This document shows, one piece after another, positions 30,343 to 39,305 of a DNA stretch of 63,456 bases; position 1 is the first letter of the stretch; each line of letters begins with the position of its first letter. The notes beneath the pieces were generated by a model. It saw only the letters and a program-made list of their open reading frames with translations, had not been told where the DNA came from and did not search any database. Both the position numbers and the translations under genes were made by a program. This stretch comes from a virus: positions 310,859 to 374,314 of IMG/VR virus record IMGVR_UViG_3300047558_000137. One strand, 5' to 3'.

Positions 30343-31518
30343 ATGGCAAGATTAAGTCTTTGGAAAGACGGTCGTCACAGTAACGATTATAAATTTATTG
30401 ATCGCAGAATTAGCGAGATGTTTACCATTGGCGGTACAGGCATTTTGGTTAACAAATATCTAGGACCAGTAGAACAAACTGGTAGCACAGATCCTACGAA
30501 ACCCGATTATACAAATCAAAGCGAATTAAACATTCAAGACTTGCTTTGGATAGAAAACCGAGATCGCAAATATGATCCGGATGTTTATAAAATGCGTGGC
30601 ATCTATCAACGTGCCGACAGTGACTTTGATTTAAGTCAGTTTGGACTGTTTTTACAAACTGGTACACTGTTTATGGTGTTTCATTTGCGAGACATGGTAG
30701 ATATTTTAGGTCGCAAACTAATGTCAGGTGACGTATTAGAACTACAACACTTGAAAGATTACGACTCTTTGGATCAGGACGTTCCAGCAGCACTAAAACG
30801 TTACTATGTTGTTGCTGATACTAGCTTTGCTAGCGAAGGTTTTAGTCCGACTTGGTGGCCACACTTGTGGCGTGTTAAGCTGAATCCGTTAGTGGATAGC
30901 CAAGAATACAAAGACATTATTGATAATATTGCTGCCGGTCCCAACACTACTACTCCAGTTGGTCAGATTTTAAGTACATTAGACAAATACCAAGCAATTA
31001 ATGATGCTATTGTGGCACAGGCCGAACTAGATGTTCCAAAGTCTGGCTATAGCACAGAGCCATTCTATACATTGCCTACTACAGAAGATTCTGCTAATCC
31101 AATTGGTCCAATAATTAGCGCAGATACATTGGCAATTACTGCCGACAACACCGGCACAACTGTTAATTCAGGTGTATCTAGTCCTTTGGACAAGATAAAA
31201 GGATACCTAACAGGCGATGGTATTGCACCAAATGGTTTAGTTACCGGATCAGGTATATCATTTCCTCCTGATGCTAACCAAGGTGATTATTTCCTACGCT
31301 TAGATTATCTACCTAATCGACTATTTAGATTTAACGGCACACGCTGGTCTAAAGTAGAAGATGTACAACGCACTAACTTAACACCTGGTGCAACAAATAA
31401 CACCACACAACGTAGCGGCTATGTTAACAATTCAAACACATATACTGACGCTCAAGGTAATACATATAATGAATTACAACCGTTAAGCAGTATATTAAAT
31501 CCTAAGGCAGACAATTAA
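30343..31518 (+). CDS. 14: Neck protein gp14
   Basis: 391 aa (T4 gp14 is 256). The N-terminal 190 residues match T4-like cyanophage gp14: NDYKFIDRRISEMFTIGGTG, a DLSQFGLFLQTGTLFMVFH stretch and SPTWWPHLWRVK. It forms the neck with gp13 and joins gp15. The C-terminal half is an extension ending in a fibre-type module (GDYFLRLDYLPNRLFRFNG, TRW). Plus strand, unlike gp13; start of a gp14-gp15-Nudix operon with TAATG coupling. Confidence 0.8.
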   Translation: MARLSLWKDGRHSNDYKFIDRRISEMFTIGGTGILVNKYLGPVEQTGSTDPTKPDYTNQSELNIQDLLWIENRDRKYDPDVYKMRGIYQRADSDFDLSQFGLFLQTGTLFMVFHLRDMVDILGRKLMSGDVLELQHLKDYDSLDQDVPAALKRYYVVADTSFASEGFSPTWWPHLWRVKLNPLVDSQEYKDIIDNIAAGPNTTTPVGQILSTLDKYQAINDAIVAQAELDVPKSGYSTEPFYTLPTTEDSANPIGPIISADTLAITADNTGTTVNSGVSSPLDKIKGYLTGDGIAPNGLVTGSGISFPPDANQGDYFLRLDYLPNRLFRFNGTRWSKVEDVQRTNLTPGATNNTTQRSGYVNNSNTYTDAQGNTYNELQPLSSILNPKADN

Positions 31519-32897
31519 TGGCAGCGGTACAGTTTACATACGACGGACAACTGCGTCGATTCGTGACACAATTTATTAGAATGGTGTCAAACTTTCAAGT
31601 TGAGTTTGGAAAAGATGCACAAGGCAATAGAACATTACAAACTGTTCCTGTCTATTATGGAGATGCAAGTCGTCAAGCATCAATGATCCTACGCAACAAC
31701 AGCGAAAACATGATGAATGCTGTTCCTGCTATGGCTGCATACATATCATCACTAGATTATGATCGTGAACGTATGCAAAATCCATACCACGAAAGTGTAA
31801 TGCGTGTTAGAGAACGTAGTTTCGATACAGTCAATCATGAATTTACTACAACACAAGACGGAATCTACACTGTAGAACGTTTAATGCCGGCGCCATACAA
31901 ACTAACAATGAAGTTAGATATATGGACTAGTAACACAGAACAGAAGCATCAATTGATTGAACAGATGATTCCTTTGTTTAATCCTGGATTTGAAATACAA
32001 AGTACAGATAACTATCTTGATTGGGCCAGTTTAAGTGTAGCATTGTTAACCAATGTACAATATACCAGCAGAACAGTACCAATGGGTGCAGACGAAAGCA
32101 TTGATATTGCAACCCTAACGTTTGAATTACCAATTTGGATAACACTACCTGCTAAGGTTAAGAAGATGGGCGTTGTTGCACAGATCCTTGCAAACATTTA
32201 CGATGCAAATGGTGATCTAAGCGAAGACTTTATTACTGCATCACAAGGATTAATTAGCCAACAACGCTTTACACCAATGAATTACAAAGTATTGTATATC
32301 GGAAATACATTAACATTGTATAAGAGTTCGGCAACAGATGCAGGTGGCGTAGTACACGGCAACAAAGTTCGTTGGAGAGACATGGCTAACCTATACGGAA
32401 CCATTGTTAATGGTATAAGCCAAGTTCGTTTAACGTTTGATTATCCAGACGGTCCACACGAAATTGTAGGAACCGTTGCATTTGATCCTAGTGATGATAG
32501 TAAATTGCTGTACACGCCGATACCAGCAACACTTCCTGCAAACACAATGTCGCCAGTTGATGCCATCATTGATCCACAGAACATTAGTAATGACAATCTC
32601 GGACTATTATCTCCAAGTACAGGCACACGTTATTTGATACTAAATCCAATCGGTGCAGCAAATAGCGAGTCGGCAGTGGCCTGGGCAGGAACAGCGGGAA
32701 CTAACTTAATTGCTAACGCCAATGATATTATCCAATGGAACGGAAATTACTGGACTGTCTCTTTTGATTCTAGAGAATCTAGTGTACAATATGTAACAAA
32801 CTTAAATACAACCACACAATATCGTTGGACCGGTAATGAATGGGTTAAGAGTTACGAAGGTCTATACGATTCAGGCTACTGGAGCCTAGTAATATAA
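31518..32897 (+). CDS. 15: Tail sheath stabiliser gp15, extended
   Basis: 459 aa versus 272 in T4. The N-terminal 240 residues match gp15: YDGQLRRFVTQFIRMVSNFQV, VPVYYGDASRQASMI, MPAPYKLTMKLDIWTSN and the FELPIWITLPAKVKK strand. It caps the tail tube and sheath and docks on the neck. The C-terminal ~200 residues are extra, with IIQWNGNYWTV and YRWTGNEWVK repeats like those in the fibre proteins. It starts at the gp14 stop. Confidence 0.8.
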   Translation: MAAVQFTYDGQLRRFVTQFIRMVSNFQVEFGKDAQGNRTLQTVPVYYGDASRQASMILRNNSENMMNAVPAMAAYISSLDYDRERMQNPYHESVMRVRERSFDTVNHEFTTTQDGIYTVERLMPAPYKLTMKLDIWTSNTEQKHQLIEQMIPLFNPGFEIQSTDNYLDWASLSVALLTNVQYTSRTVPMGADESIDIATLTFELPIWITLPAKVKKMGVVAQILANIYDANGDLSEDFITASQGLISQQRFTPMNYKVLYIGNTLTLYKSSATDAGGVVHGNKVRWRDMANLYGTIVNGISQVRLTFDYPDGPHEIVGTVAFDPSDDSKLLYTPIPATLPANTMSPVDAIIDPQNISNDNLGLLSPSTGTRYLILNPIGAANSESAVAWAGTAGTNLIANANDIIQWNGNYWTVSFDSRESSVQYVTNLNTTTQYRWTGNEWVKSYEGLYDSGYWSLVI

Positions 32898-32898
32898 A

Positions 32899-33324
32899 AT
32901 GGAACACACAGAAGGCGTTGGTGCATTAGTCTATGCACAGTCAACCAACCGTTACTTATTCTTGTTACGGAATAAAAGCAAACATGCAGGTGTTTGGGGC
33001 ATCGTGGGCGGCAAAGTTGATGCCGGGGAAACAGTAATACAAGGGCTTGTTAGAGAAATACAAGAAGAAATCGATCGAGATTTCTCTCATAAGAAATTTA
33101 TTCCATTAGAAACATTTACTGCCGATAATCAGAAGTTTGTTTACTACACATTTCTAGTAAGTGTAGACGATGAGTTTATTCCTAAACTCAATGATGAGCA
33201 TCGTGGATATTGCTGGGTAGAACTAAATGATCATCCAAAGCCCTTACATCCGGGCCTTTGGAGAAGTTTTAACTTTGAAATAGTTAAAAAGAAAATTAAG
33301 ACTTTAGAAAATATTCTTAATTAG
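32899..33324 (+). CDS. Nudix hydrolase
   Basis: 141 aa. The Nudix box G38-x5-E44-x7-R52-E53-x2-E56-E57 is intact (the final G is Asp). It hydrolyses a nucleoside diphosphate linked to another moiety. T4 NudE cleaves ADP-ribose and Ap3A, but the substrate here is unknown. The unusual position behind gp15 gives late expression. The 3' end overlaps the convergent 246-aa gene by 4 bp. Confidence 0.85.
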   Translation: MEHTEGVGALVYAQSTNRYLFLLRNKSKHAGVWGIVGGKVDAGETVIQGLVREIQEEIDRDFSHKKFIPLETFTADNQKFVYYTFLVSVDDEFIPKLNDEHRGYCWVELNDHPKPLHPGLWRSFNFEIVKKKIKTLENILN

Positions 33325-34061
33325 CCAATATCAGCTTCAACTACAAATTCTCTAGTGTCAATTTGACGGAAGTTTGGTAACGCTTGTAATTCCGTTGGTA
33401 ACCAATATTCCTTAGTTGGCATAACCCTAACAAAATCAACTGCTGGGTAAGTTTTTATCACTTCTATTAATGTCATTGCCCAGAATTTTGTATTATCCTG
33501 CATTTCTGCAGATGATGCATATCCTCTAGTATCTTTGTATATATTATTTGTCGGTTCAACGCCATGGTTAAAGTCGTAGCCTAGTAAATAAACTTTTGTG
33601 TGACCGTCAAAACAAGCTAGATAGGCTGCAATAGCACCAGCATTATAAGATGGATTCTGTGGAATTAAATAGAATTTATCAGGATAATCAATGATATGTT
33701 GACCATTGGTATAGACAATGTGTGATACACAATATCCTGATTCGGCAAGTTCTTGCACCATGCTGCTAGTGGCAACTAAAAAATCTGGAGGGAATTCACG
33801 ATATAATGCATTGCATCCATAACTCTGCAATTTATCAGCACCAAGAATACCTCCGCGGTGTCTTGCAATAAGATTTAAATCAAACCCTAACCGGCTTTCT
33901 CCATTGCCAATACAAACAGCTTGACTAGTGGTGTGAGTGTTAAAAACTCTGTTTGGAACGTGTTCTGTTACTGGATCCCAGTTATTGTCACTAAGAGTCA
34001 AACTAGTAACTACGTTTTCCCCGGCGTATGTTTCGCGATAGATTTGTTTTAGTTTATGCAT
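33321..34061 (-). CDS. Hypothetical protein, glycosyltransferase/DUF115-like pattern
   Basis: 246 aa. AVCIGNGESRLGFDL resembles the GNGPSL motif at the start of DUF115 and sialyltransferase-type Rossmann domains, and VYLLGYDFN follows late, as in such proteins. This is a weak by-eye assignment. A late promoter (ATAAATA) and AGGA precede the ATG. It lies at the head of the fibre region, where glycan-modifying genes are plausible. Confidence 0.45.
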   Translation of the reverse strand: MHKLKQIYRETYAGENVVTSLTLSDNNWDPVTEHVPNRVFNTHTTSQAVCIGNGESRLGFDLNLIARHRGGILGADKLQSYGCNALYREFPPDFLVATSSMVQELAESGYCVSHIVYTNGQHIIDYPDKFYLIPQNPSYNAGAIAAYLACFDGHTKVYLLGYDFNHGVEPTNNIYKDTRGYASSAEMQDNTKFWAMTLIEVIKTYPAVDFVRVMPTKEYWLPTELQALPNFRQIDTREFVVEADIG

Positions 34062-34078
34062 ACCATTATCCTATAGCG

Positions 34079-34085
34079 TATTTAT
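34079..34085 (-). promoter_or_regulatory. Late promoter ATAAATA
   Basis: On the minus strand, 17 nt before the ATG at 34061, with AGGA in the leader. Confidence 0.55.
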
Positions 34086-34097
34086 GGACTTTTTCTA

Positions 34098-35408
34098 TTA
34101 GAATCGCCCAACTACTACTTCGATGATTGCAAATTCGTTATCTGCAACTTCTCCCAATGACTTACCAAGAATACAGCCAGGTTGGTATAAATTTTTGTTT
34201 ATACGTTCTGCATATTCTGTATATGCGCTTGTTACCAGTACATCACCTTTTGTTACAGGGCCGTGTACTTTACAAGGAACACGACCTGTAAATGCCACCG
34301 GCATGCCTTTTGCTTCACTATTCATCAAATAAGCAGGATTTGTAGATATAACACCGGCTACTCTAGTGTCATGGGTTTTATTTGTTGATGTAATTTCTTT
34401 TGTACCGCCAAATATTACCACAGTCCCGGGCTCATACACTCGGTCCGATTCATATATTTCTGCCAAGTCCGCATATTGTGCTGTTGTTGCCTTAGCAAAC
34501 ACGGTGTTAAATGCTGCACCAGTAGCACCAATATTACCGGTGCCAGTTGTACCACCATTGGCAATAGCAACTGTCTGGTTTTGTATGCCTACAGTAAATA
34601 CACCTAGGTTATTGAAACTACCAAGTACTGTGCTATTCGATTCATTGATGTTTGCAACAAAACGTAAAGTAGATGATGCTGCATCAATACCAAAATTTTG
34701 ATTGTTTGCATAATAAAAGTTTACACCCGGGCTATCTGTAGTACCATTGTCAAAGTTAACTTCACCTTGTGCAGTCGCAGACCCTTTTAAGAAGGTACCG
34801 GTGCCGTGTTGTGTTTGTCCACCAATGCGTAAGTTACCAGCAATACCGGCGCCGCCAGATACAACTAATGCACCGGTTGTTGTGCTTGTGCTAGTAGTTG
34901 TGTTAGAAACTGTTAACGAACCAGCTTTTACAGCATCGTAAATAATACCTGCATCGGACCAGTTAATTGTAGCCGCCGGCTCTGATTGTACGTTACTAAA
35001 GAATGTCCAAGTACCTGTAGAATAATTTCTAACAGCACCATGGTGAGCGTAGACGTTAGCTGGGCCACCAATACTGTCACTAAACAAACCAGTATCATAG
35101 TTCCATGGGTATAGTGTATTGGATACCAAATAGACCATTGGGTCTGTGATAGTTAACTGTGAAGTAGAAGATGCAATTAAGTTTGCAGTATAGATATTTC
35201 CACCAACACGCAAATCGCCGGTGATCCCTGTACCGCCCTGAACTACTAAAGCACCTGTGGTTGTACTTGTACTTGTAACTGTTCCGTTGCCGATAACAAT
35301 ATTACCACCTACAGTTCGAGTCCAAGCGTTGTTAGCAGTTGAATAGATGTAGGCAATGTTATTAACTGTTACAACTTGATTATTCGTTGGACTTGCCGGG
35401 AATGCCAT
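34098..35408 (-). CDS. Tail fibre protein with TTGALVV repeats
   Basis: 436 aa. The N-terminus is a short adaptor (MAFPASPTNNQVVTVNN). Two copies of the STSTTTGALVV-x-GG-x-GI-x-G repeat follow. The last ~110 residues (QYADLAEIYESD ... VAGVISTNPAYLMN ... GRVPCKVHGPVTKGDVLV) form a conserved terminal domain also present in the 364-aa protein at 39,306-40,400. The domain recalls phage fibre tips and Peptidase G2-like chaperone domains; the identity is not certain. Probably a trimeric distal fibre. Own late promoter and Shine-Dalgarno AAGGAA. Confidence 0.7.
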   Translation of the reverse strand: MAFPASPTNNQVVTVNNIAYIYSTANNAWTRTVGGNIVIGNGTVTSTSTTTGALVVQGGTGITGDLRVGGNIYTANLIASSTSQLTITDPMVYLVSNTLYPWNYDTGLFSDSIGGPANVYAHHGAVRNYSTGTWTFFSNVQSEPAATINWSDAGIIYDAVKAGSLTVSNTTTSTSTTTGALVVSGGAGIAGNLRIGGQTQHGTGTFLKGSATAQGEVNFDNGTTDSPGVNFYYANNQNFGIDAASSTLRFVANINESNSTVLGSFNNLGVFTVGIQNQTVAIANGGTTGTGNIGATGAAFNTVFAKATTAQYADLAEIYESDRVYEPGTVVIFGGTKEITSTNKTHDTRVAGVISTNPAYLMNSEAKGMPVAFTGRVPCKVHGPVTKGDVLVTSAYTEYAERINKNLYQPGCILGKSLGEVADNEFAIIEVVVGRF

Positions 35409-35426
35409 TATTTGTTCCTTATGCTA

Positions 35427-35433
35427 TATTTAT
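35427..35433 (-). promoter_or_regulatory. Late promoter ATAAATA
   Basis: On the minus strand, 18 nt before the ATG at 35408, overlapping the stop region of the 919-aa gene. Confidence 0.55.
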
Positions 35434-38189
35434 TGGCCCTGGAAAGCCGACGTAGGAGGCGTAAAGTTTGCTGTGTATCGTGCAAAACCTTTAGTTATCC
35501 TTATGTCATCTAGATATCCACTGAAATAACTAGATGAGGCGTTAGTATCTCGACCAACATAAAGAGAATATGGAACACTATAATTTCTACTATCTGAGTA
35601 TGTAGAACCTACCTGTGTACCGTTGACAAACAATTTAGAACTACCCGAAGCTCTAGACAACGCTATGTGATACCAAGTTCCTGTGCTAGGAGTTGCGGGA
35701 CCAGAAATAGCGGCAGCAACAGTCGGTGAAATATAATAGGTAAAATTACCAGCAACTTGATTCCATAGAATACCCATACGGTCAGTTGCGGCATTTGTAG
35801 TAGATAACCAAAGTAGGTCTTGTCTACCCGTGGTACTGTTAAAGTTGACCCAAAACTCAACAGTAAAGTCTCCAGTTCCAAACGCATACAACGGAGTAGA
35901 TGCCAAATTAGTAAGATAATCAGTAGTGCCATTGAAACTCATACTGGCAGTGCCAAATTTTGTAGTTGCTGTACTTAATTTTGCACTACCTACTGTTACT
36001 ATGTCGCCTGAAGCGTGTGCATCAACAATACCACCGTTGGTCATATTCATAAGCAGACCGGTTCCTGCCACTGCTGTTAGCGGAGCAGTAGGGGGTGTAA
36101 ATGCTGCCGTATATAATGCTGTTCCTTTAACTACTCTGGCATCAGTGACATAGCCTTGAGTTGAAGTATTTGTTTCGCCCGGCGATAGTCCTAAATTAAA
36201 TGTGCCAGTATTACTAAACGAAGACGAATTAGTGTAGGTATAAGTTTGAGTACCATTTAAGAATATCCTATTAGTAGATCCACTACGGCTAAATGCAAAG
36301 TGATACCATTGCCCTGCTGTAATACCAGATGCAACAGTAGTAGCATTGATAATATCCCAACTACCATTGTTAGAACTAGAATACATTGTAATAGTAGTGG
36401 TCCCGCCACTAGCTGCACCAGTCCAGAACAGATACGGAACGTATGGGGTAGTGCTGCTACGTTGTGTAAAAATAATCTGCTGACTGTTTGTTAAACTTGT
36501 GAGATAAAACCAAGCTTCAACAGTAAAATCTCCCGGTAATGTTGCCCAAGCAGCGTTATTAGCCACTGAAGTGTAGTCAGTGCCAGCGCCGTTATAATAT
36601 GCACTGCCACCATTAGTTGCAGGTGCATAAGAGTTTGCGGGTGCAAATGGACTAAATGCCTGTGCCGAAATACTACCAGTTGGAGTAATTGCAAAATTGT
36701 TTGTTGAATTATCTATTAATCTATTAGATTGTAGCCCTAAGAACACTGTGTTTGCAATTGCCGTTAATGGCCCAGTTGGCGGAGTAAAGTTGGCTGTTAC
36801 GGTGTTCGAGCCACTGTATAGAGCCGTTCCCCTAACAATACGAAAATTAGATATGGATCCTCCGCTAAATGGGTAGCCTGTACTATAGTATGCCCCAATA
36901 GACAAATAAGTTGTAGATGTATAGTTGGTAGTGTCGGCTGCAGAATATATCTGAATACCGTTGATATAGGTCTTAAAGGTGCTACCCGATTTAACCATTG
37001 CAAAATGATACCACTGATTTATTGCAGGGGTGGTGCCAATCCCACTGGGATCACCACTATTTCCTTGAAAAAGGTGCCATAAATTATTATACGTTGACAA
37101 TGCTACTGCATTAGTAGAGTTACTTGGTAGATATCCACCAGATGATATTTGAAAGATACCATTATTGCTACCTATAACACTAAACATTACCCAGCCTTCT
37201 ATTGTAAAATCTCCCGCTCCGAGCCCGCCGGTTATAGATGCATTTAAGTATGATGTAGTAGAAGGAGTATAATATTGACTCCATCCTGTGGCACTGAATG
37301 GACTAAATGTTCCTTGTGTTGCACTTCCTGCACGAGTAACTGTTAAGTTATTTGTGCTACTATCTAAGAAAGTATTGTTAGTTGCAGCATTGGCAGTATT
37401 ATTACCAGTGTCGCCGTTTAACAAAAGTGTGGTATAATTAAACTGTGGGTCAGATACTGCAACAGTCCAAGTAATAGTTTGCTGTGTAGCCTGCCCTTCT
37501 TGGTCAGTTGCAATAAGAACAATTGTACCTGTTGTATTTGCAACATATCCTGTTGGTGTACCGCTTAAATAACCGGCACTTACTAAGCTGATTCCAGTGG
37601 GCAATGTACTACCTGCCTGTAGTGTATACGTTAACGTGCTATCACTTGATGCTACCAATGAAACGTTACCTGCTGCCCCGTTTTGAAAACTTACTGCGGC
37701 TGTGGTCCAACTCGGAACACCAGAATACCGTACACCGTTTGTGGTAATTGTTCCAACGTTGGTTGGCGAAAAAATCATCAAATTAACGTTACCTGCACTT
37801 GCTGCGGGACAAATAGCACGTATCTGAGATGAGCTAATAAATGTGTTTGATACCAGAGTATTATTAATATAGACATTACTATTGGCAACAAAGTTAGTGC
37901 CATTAATTAATATATTTCCGCCTGCTGTGCTCACCGCAATATAGCCAACAATAACAGCATTGTTAGAGTCTAAATACTGAACGTTAGCAATAGTTGGGCC
38001 ACTTGCAACTGTAACCGTTGAAACTGAAGCACTAGTGCCCGGAGCCACTACTCCCAAATTAATTGTTGACGAAGCATTTATCTTAGCTCCAGACACCGAA
38101 ATACCAGTAGGCGTGTAGATATCTACTGTTTGCCCACTAATAGCACTAGCAGCCTGTGTTCTACGTGTACTAGATGCTCGAACACCCAT
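35430..38189 (-). CDS. Large adhesin with TIG-like and three LamG-like domains
   Basis: 919 aa. Residues about 60-160 look like an IPT/TIG or Ig-like domain (GGNILINGTNFV), followed by a putative-Ig segment (LPTGISLVSAGYLSGTP). Three concanavalin/LamG-type domains follow, each with the pattern GDFT(I/V)E-x-W, then WYHFA-x-x-(K/R)-SGS and F-x-NG-x-Q, with about 200-residue spacing. Such domains bind carbohydrates or proteins on the host surface. The start overlaps the stop of the 109-aa gene (TAATG). Confidence 0.75.
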   Translation of the reverse strand: MGVRASSTRRTQAASAISGQTVDIYTPTGISVSGAKINASSTINLGVVAPGTSASVSTVTVASGPTIANVQYLDSNNAVIVGYIAVSTAGGNILINGTNFVANSNVYINNTLVSNTFISSSQIRAICPAASAGNVNLMIFSPTNVGTITTNGVRYSGVPSWTTAAVSFQNGAAGNVSLVASSDSTLTYTLQAGSTLPTGISLVSAGYLSGTPTGYVANTTGTIVLIATDQEGQATQQTITWTVAVSDPQFNYTTLLLNGDTGNNTANAATNNTFLDSSTNNLTVTRAGSATQGTFSPFSATGWSQYYTPSTTSYLNASITGGLGAGDFTIEGWVMFSVIGSNNGIFQISSGGYLPSNSTNAVALSTYNNLWHLFQGNSGDPSGIGTTPAINQWYHFAMVKSGSTFKTYINGIQIYSAADTTNYTSTTYLSIGAYYSTGYPFSGGSISNFRIVRGTALYSGSNTVTANFTPPTGPLTAIANTVFLGLQSNRLIDNSTNNFAITPTGSISAQAFSPFAPANSYAPATNGGSAYYNGAGTDYTSVANNAAWATLPGDFTVEAWFYLTSLTNSQQIIFTQRSSTTPYVPYLFWTGAASGGTTTITMYSSSNNGSWDIINATTVASGITAGQWYHFAFSRSGSTNRIFLNGTQTYTYTNSSSFSNTGTFNLGLSPGETNTSTQGYVTDARVVKGTALYTAAFTPPTAPLTAVAGTGLLMNMTNGGIVDAHASGDIVTVGSAKLSTATTKFGTASMSFNGTTDYLTNLASTPLYAFGTGDFTVEFWVNFNSTTGRQDLLWLSTTNAATDRMGILWNQVAGNFTYYISPTVAAAISGPATPSTGTWYHIALSRASGSSKLFVNGTQVGSTYSDSRNYSVPYSLYVGRDTNASSSYFSGYLDDIRITKGFARYTANFTPPTSAFQGQ

Positions 38190-38518
38190 TATGACAACTC
38201 GCTTCCAAATGCACTTATTGATACATTACCAATACCAGCGTTTGCACTCAATACATCAGTATTACCTAGAGTCATACCAATGGTCAGCGTAATTGTATCG
38301 TTGCCTGGCAAAGGAGTATTGTAGTTAATATAGTGTTTGCTTGAGATAGCAGCATTTCCTGGCTGTACTGCTATACTAAATGTTGTTGCGTTGGCGCTTT
38401 GATTACATACTGCAATGGTACTAATCACTGTTTGTGTTGCCGCGGGTACTGTATATACCGTAGTTAATATGTTTGCCGTTGGGTTAATCTGTCCCAGTAC
38501 TTTATATGTTGTTGCCAT
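38189..38518 (-). CDS. Small beta-rich virion protein
   Basis: 109 aa, predicted all-beta with Asn/Thr/Ala-rich composition and no enzymatic motif. It shares the layout of the 104-aa protein at 47,270-47,584 (a start of short strands followed by a C/N-rich middle). Likely a fibre-associated or decoration protein. Translated with the 919-aa adhesin. Confidence 0.55.
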   Translation of the reverse strand: MATTYKVLGQINPTANILTTVYTVPAATQTVISTIAVCNQSANATTFSIAVQPGNAAISSKHYINYNTPLPGNDTITLTIGMTLGNTDVLSANAGIGNVSISAFGSELS

Positions 38519-38526
38519 TTTCTTCC

Positions 38527-39231
38527 TTATGTCCCCATTAACAAGAATGGGCTAAGTACATCCCCGCCGGGTATAGTAACTGTTCCGCTACTTATAGTTG
38601 GGCTTGTTATATCAACCCAAAAACTACCAGTACTAACGTTTTGATATTCATACAAAATATCACCTGTTGTGTAATACCATTGATCTCCGGTCTTTGGACT
38701 TGTTGGTGCTGTTGTTGATGCAGTATATGTAATGCCACTGCCGCCGCCACTGCCACTACTATAAGGACTGCCGTTAGCCCAATATACGCCACTGGTAGTC
38801 ACTAGATTAGCAACTGTAGTAGTTGTGCCTGCTGTGTTAGCATATATGTTACCACCAAACGTTACTGTATTAACATTGGCGGCTAAGTTAGCTAACATCT
38901 GAACGTTACCATAGCTACTGCTTACAAACGGAGTACCATTTGCAAAATAGAAAGCATTGGCACTGATATTTCCCACAGTGACGTTTGCGTAGCTAGTTGC
39001 TGATACATTAGTATTAGTTACGCCGGCATTGTTTGTATAGGCTACAACCATGCTTTGAGCACTCTCGCTCCAGTATAGTGCTACATTGCTAACTAGACCA
39101 TTTGCTCGATTAAACAAGAATCCAACGTCGACGTTGGCACTGGTTGCACCTTGATGCAGAACTGTAATTGGGTCAGTAAATCCAATTATACTTGTGTCAA
39201 TATCCTTAATTTTTGGTCTTGTTAATGCCAT
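38527..39231 (-). CDS. Fibre-type structural protein (234 aa)
   Basis: 234 aa. N-terminal RPKIKDIDTSIIGFTDPITVLHQG looks like a fibre attachment segment, followed by N/T/S-rich beta repeats and a module with TGDQWYYTTG and LYEYQNV, FWVDI, like modules in the sheath and other fibres. Late CTAAATA promoter and GGA upstream. Confidence 0.6.
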   Translation of the reverse strand: MALTRPKIKDIDTSIIGFTDPITVLHQGATSANVDVGFLFNRANGLVSNVALYWSESAQSMVVAYTNNAGVTNTNVSATSYANVTVGNISANAFYFANGTPFVSSSYGNVQMLANLAANVNTVTFGGNIYANTAGTTTTVANLVTTSGVYWANGSPYSSGSGGGSGITYTASTTAPTSPKTGDQWYYTTGDILYEYQNVSTGSFWVDITSPTISSGTVTIPGGDVLSPFLLMGT

Positions 39232-39252
39232 AGCTTATCCACTAATACTCAG

Positions 39253-39259
39253 TATTTAG
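39253..39259 (-). promoter_or_regulatory. Late promoter CTAAATA
   Basis: ACTAAATA on the minus strand, 21 nt before the ATG at 39231, immediately after a terminator. Confidence 0.6.
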
Positions 39260-39261
39260 TT

Positions 39262-39285
39262 AAAAAGAAAAGGGCCGAAGCCCTT
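39262..39285 (-). terminator. Intrinsic terminator
   Basis: AAGGGC/GCCCTT with tetraloop (TTCG on the minus strand), followed by TTCTTTTT. It ends the 364-aa fibre gene. Confidence 0.78.
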
Positions 39286-39305
39286 CATCTTTTAGTATGA
39301 GTTGT

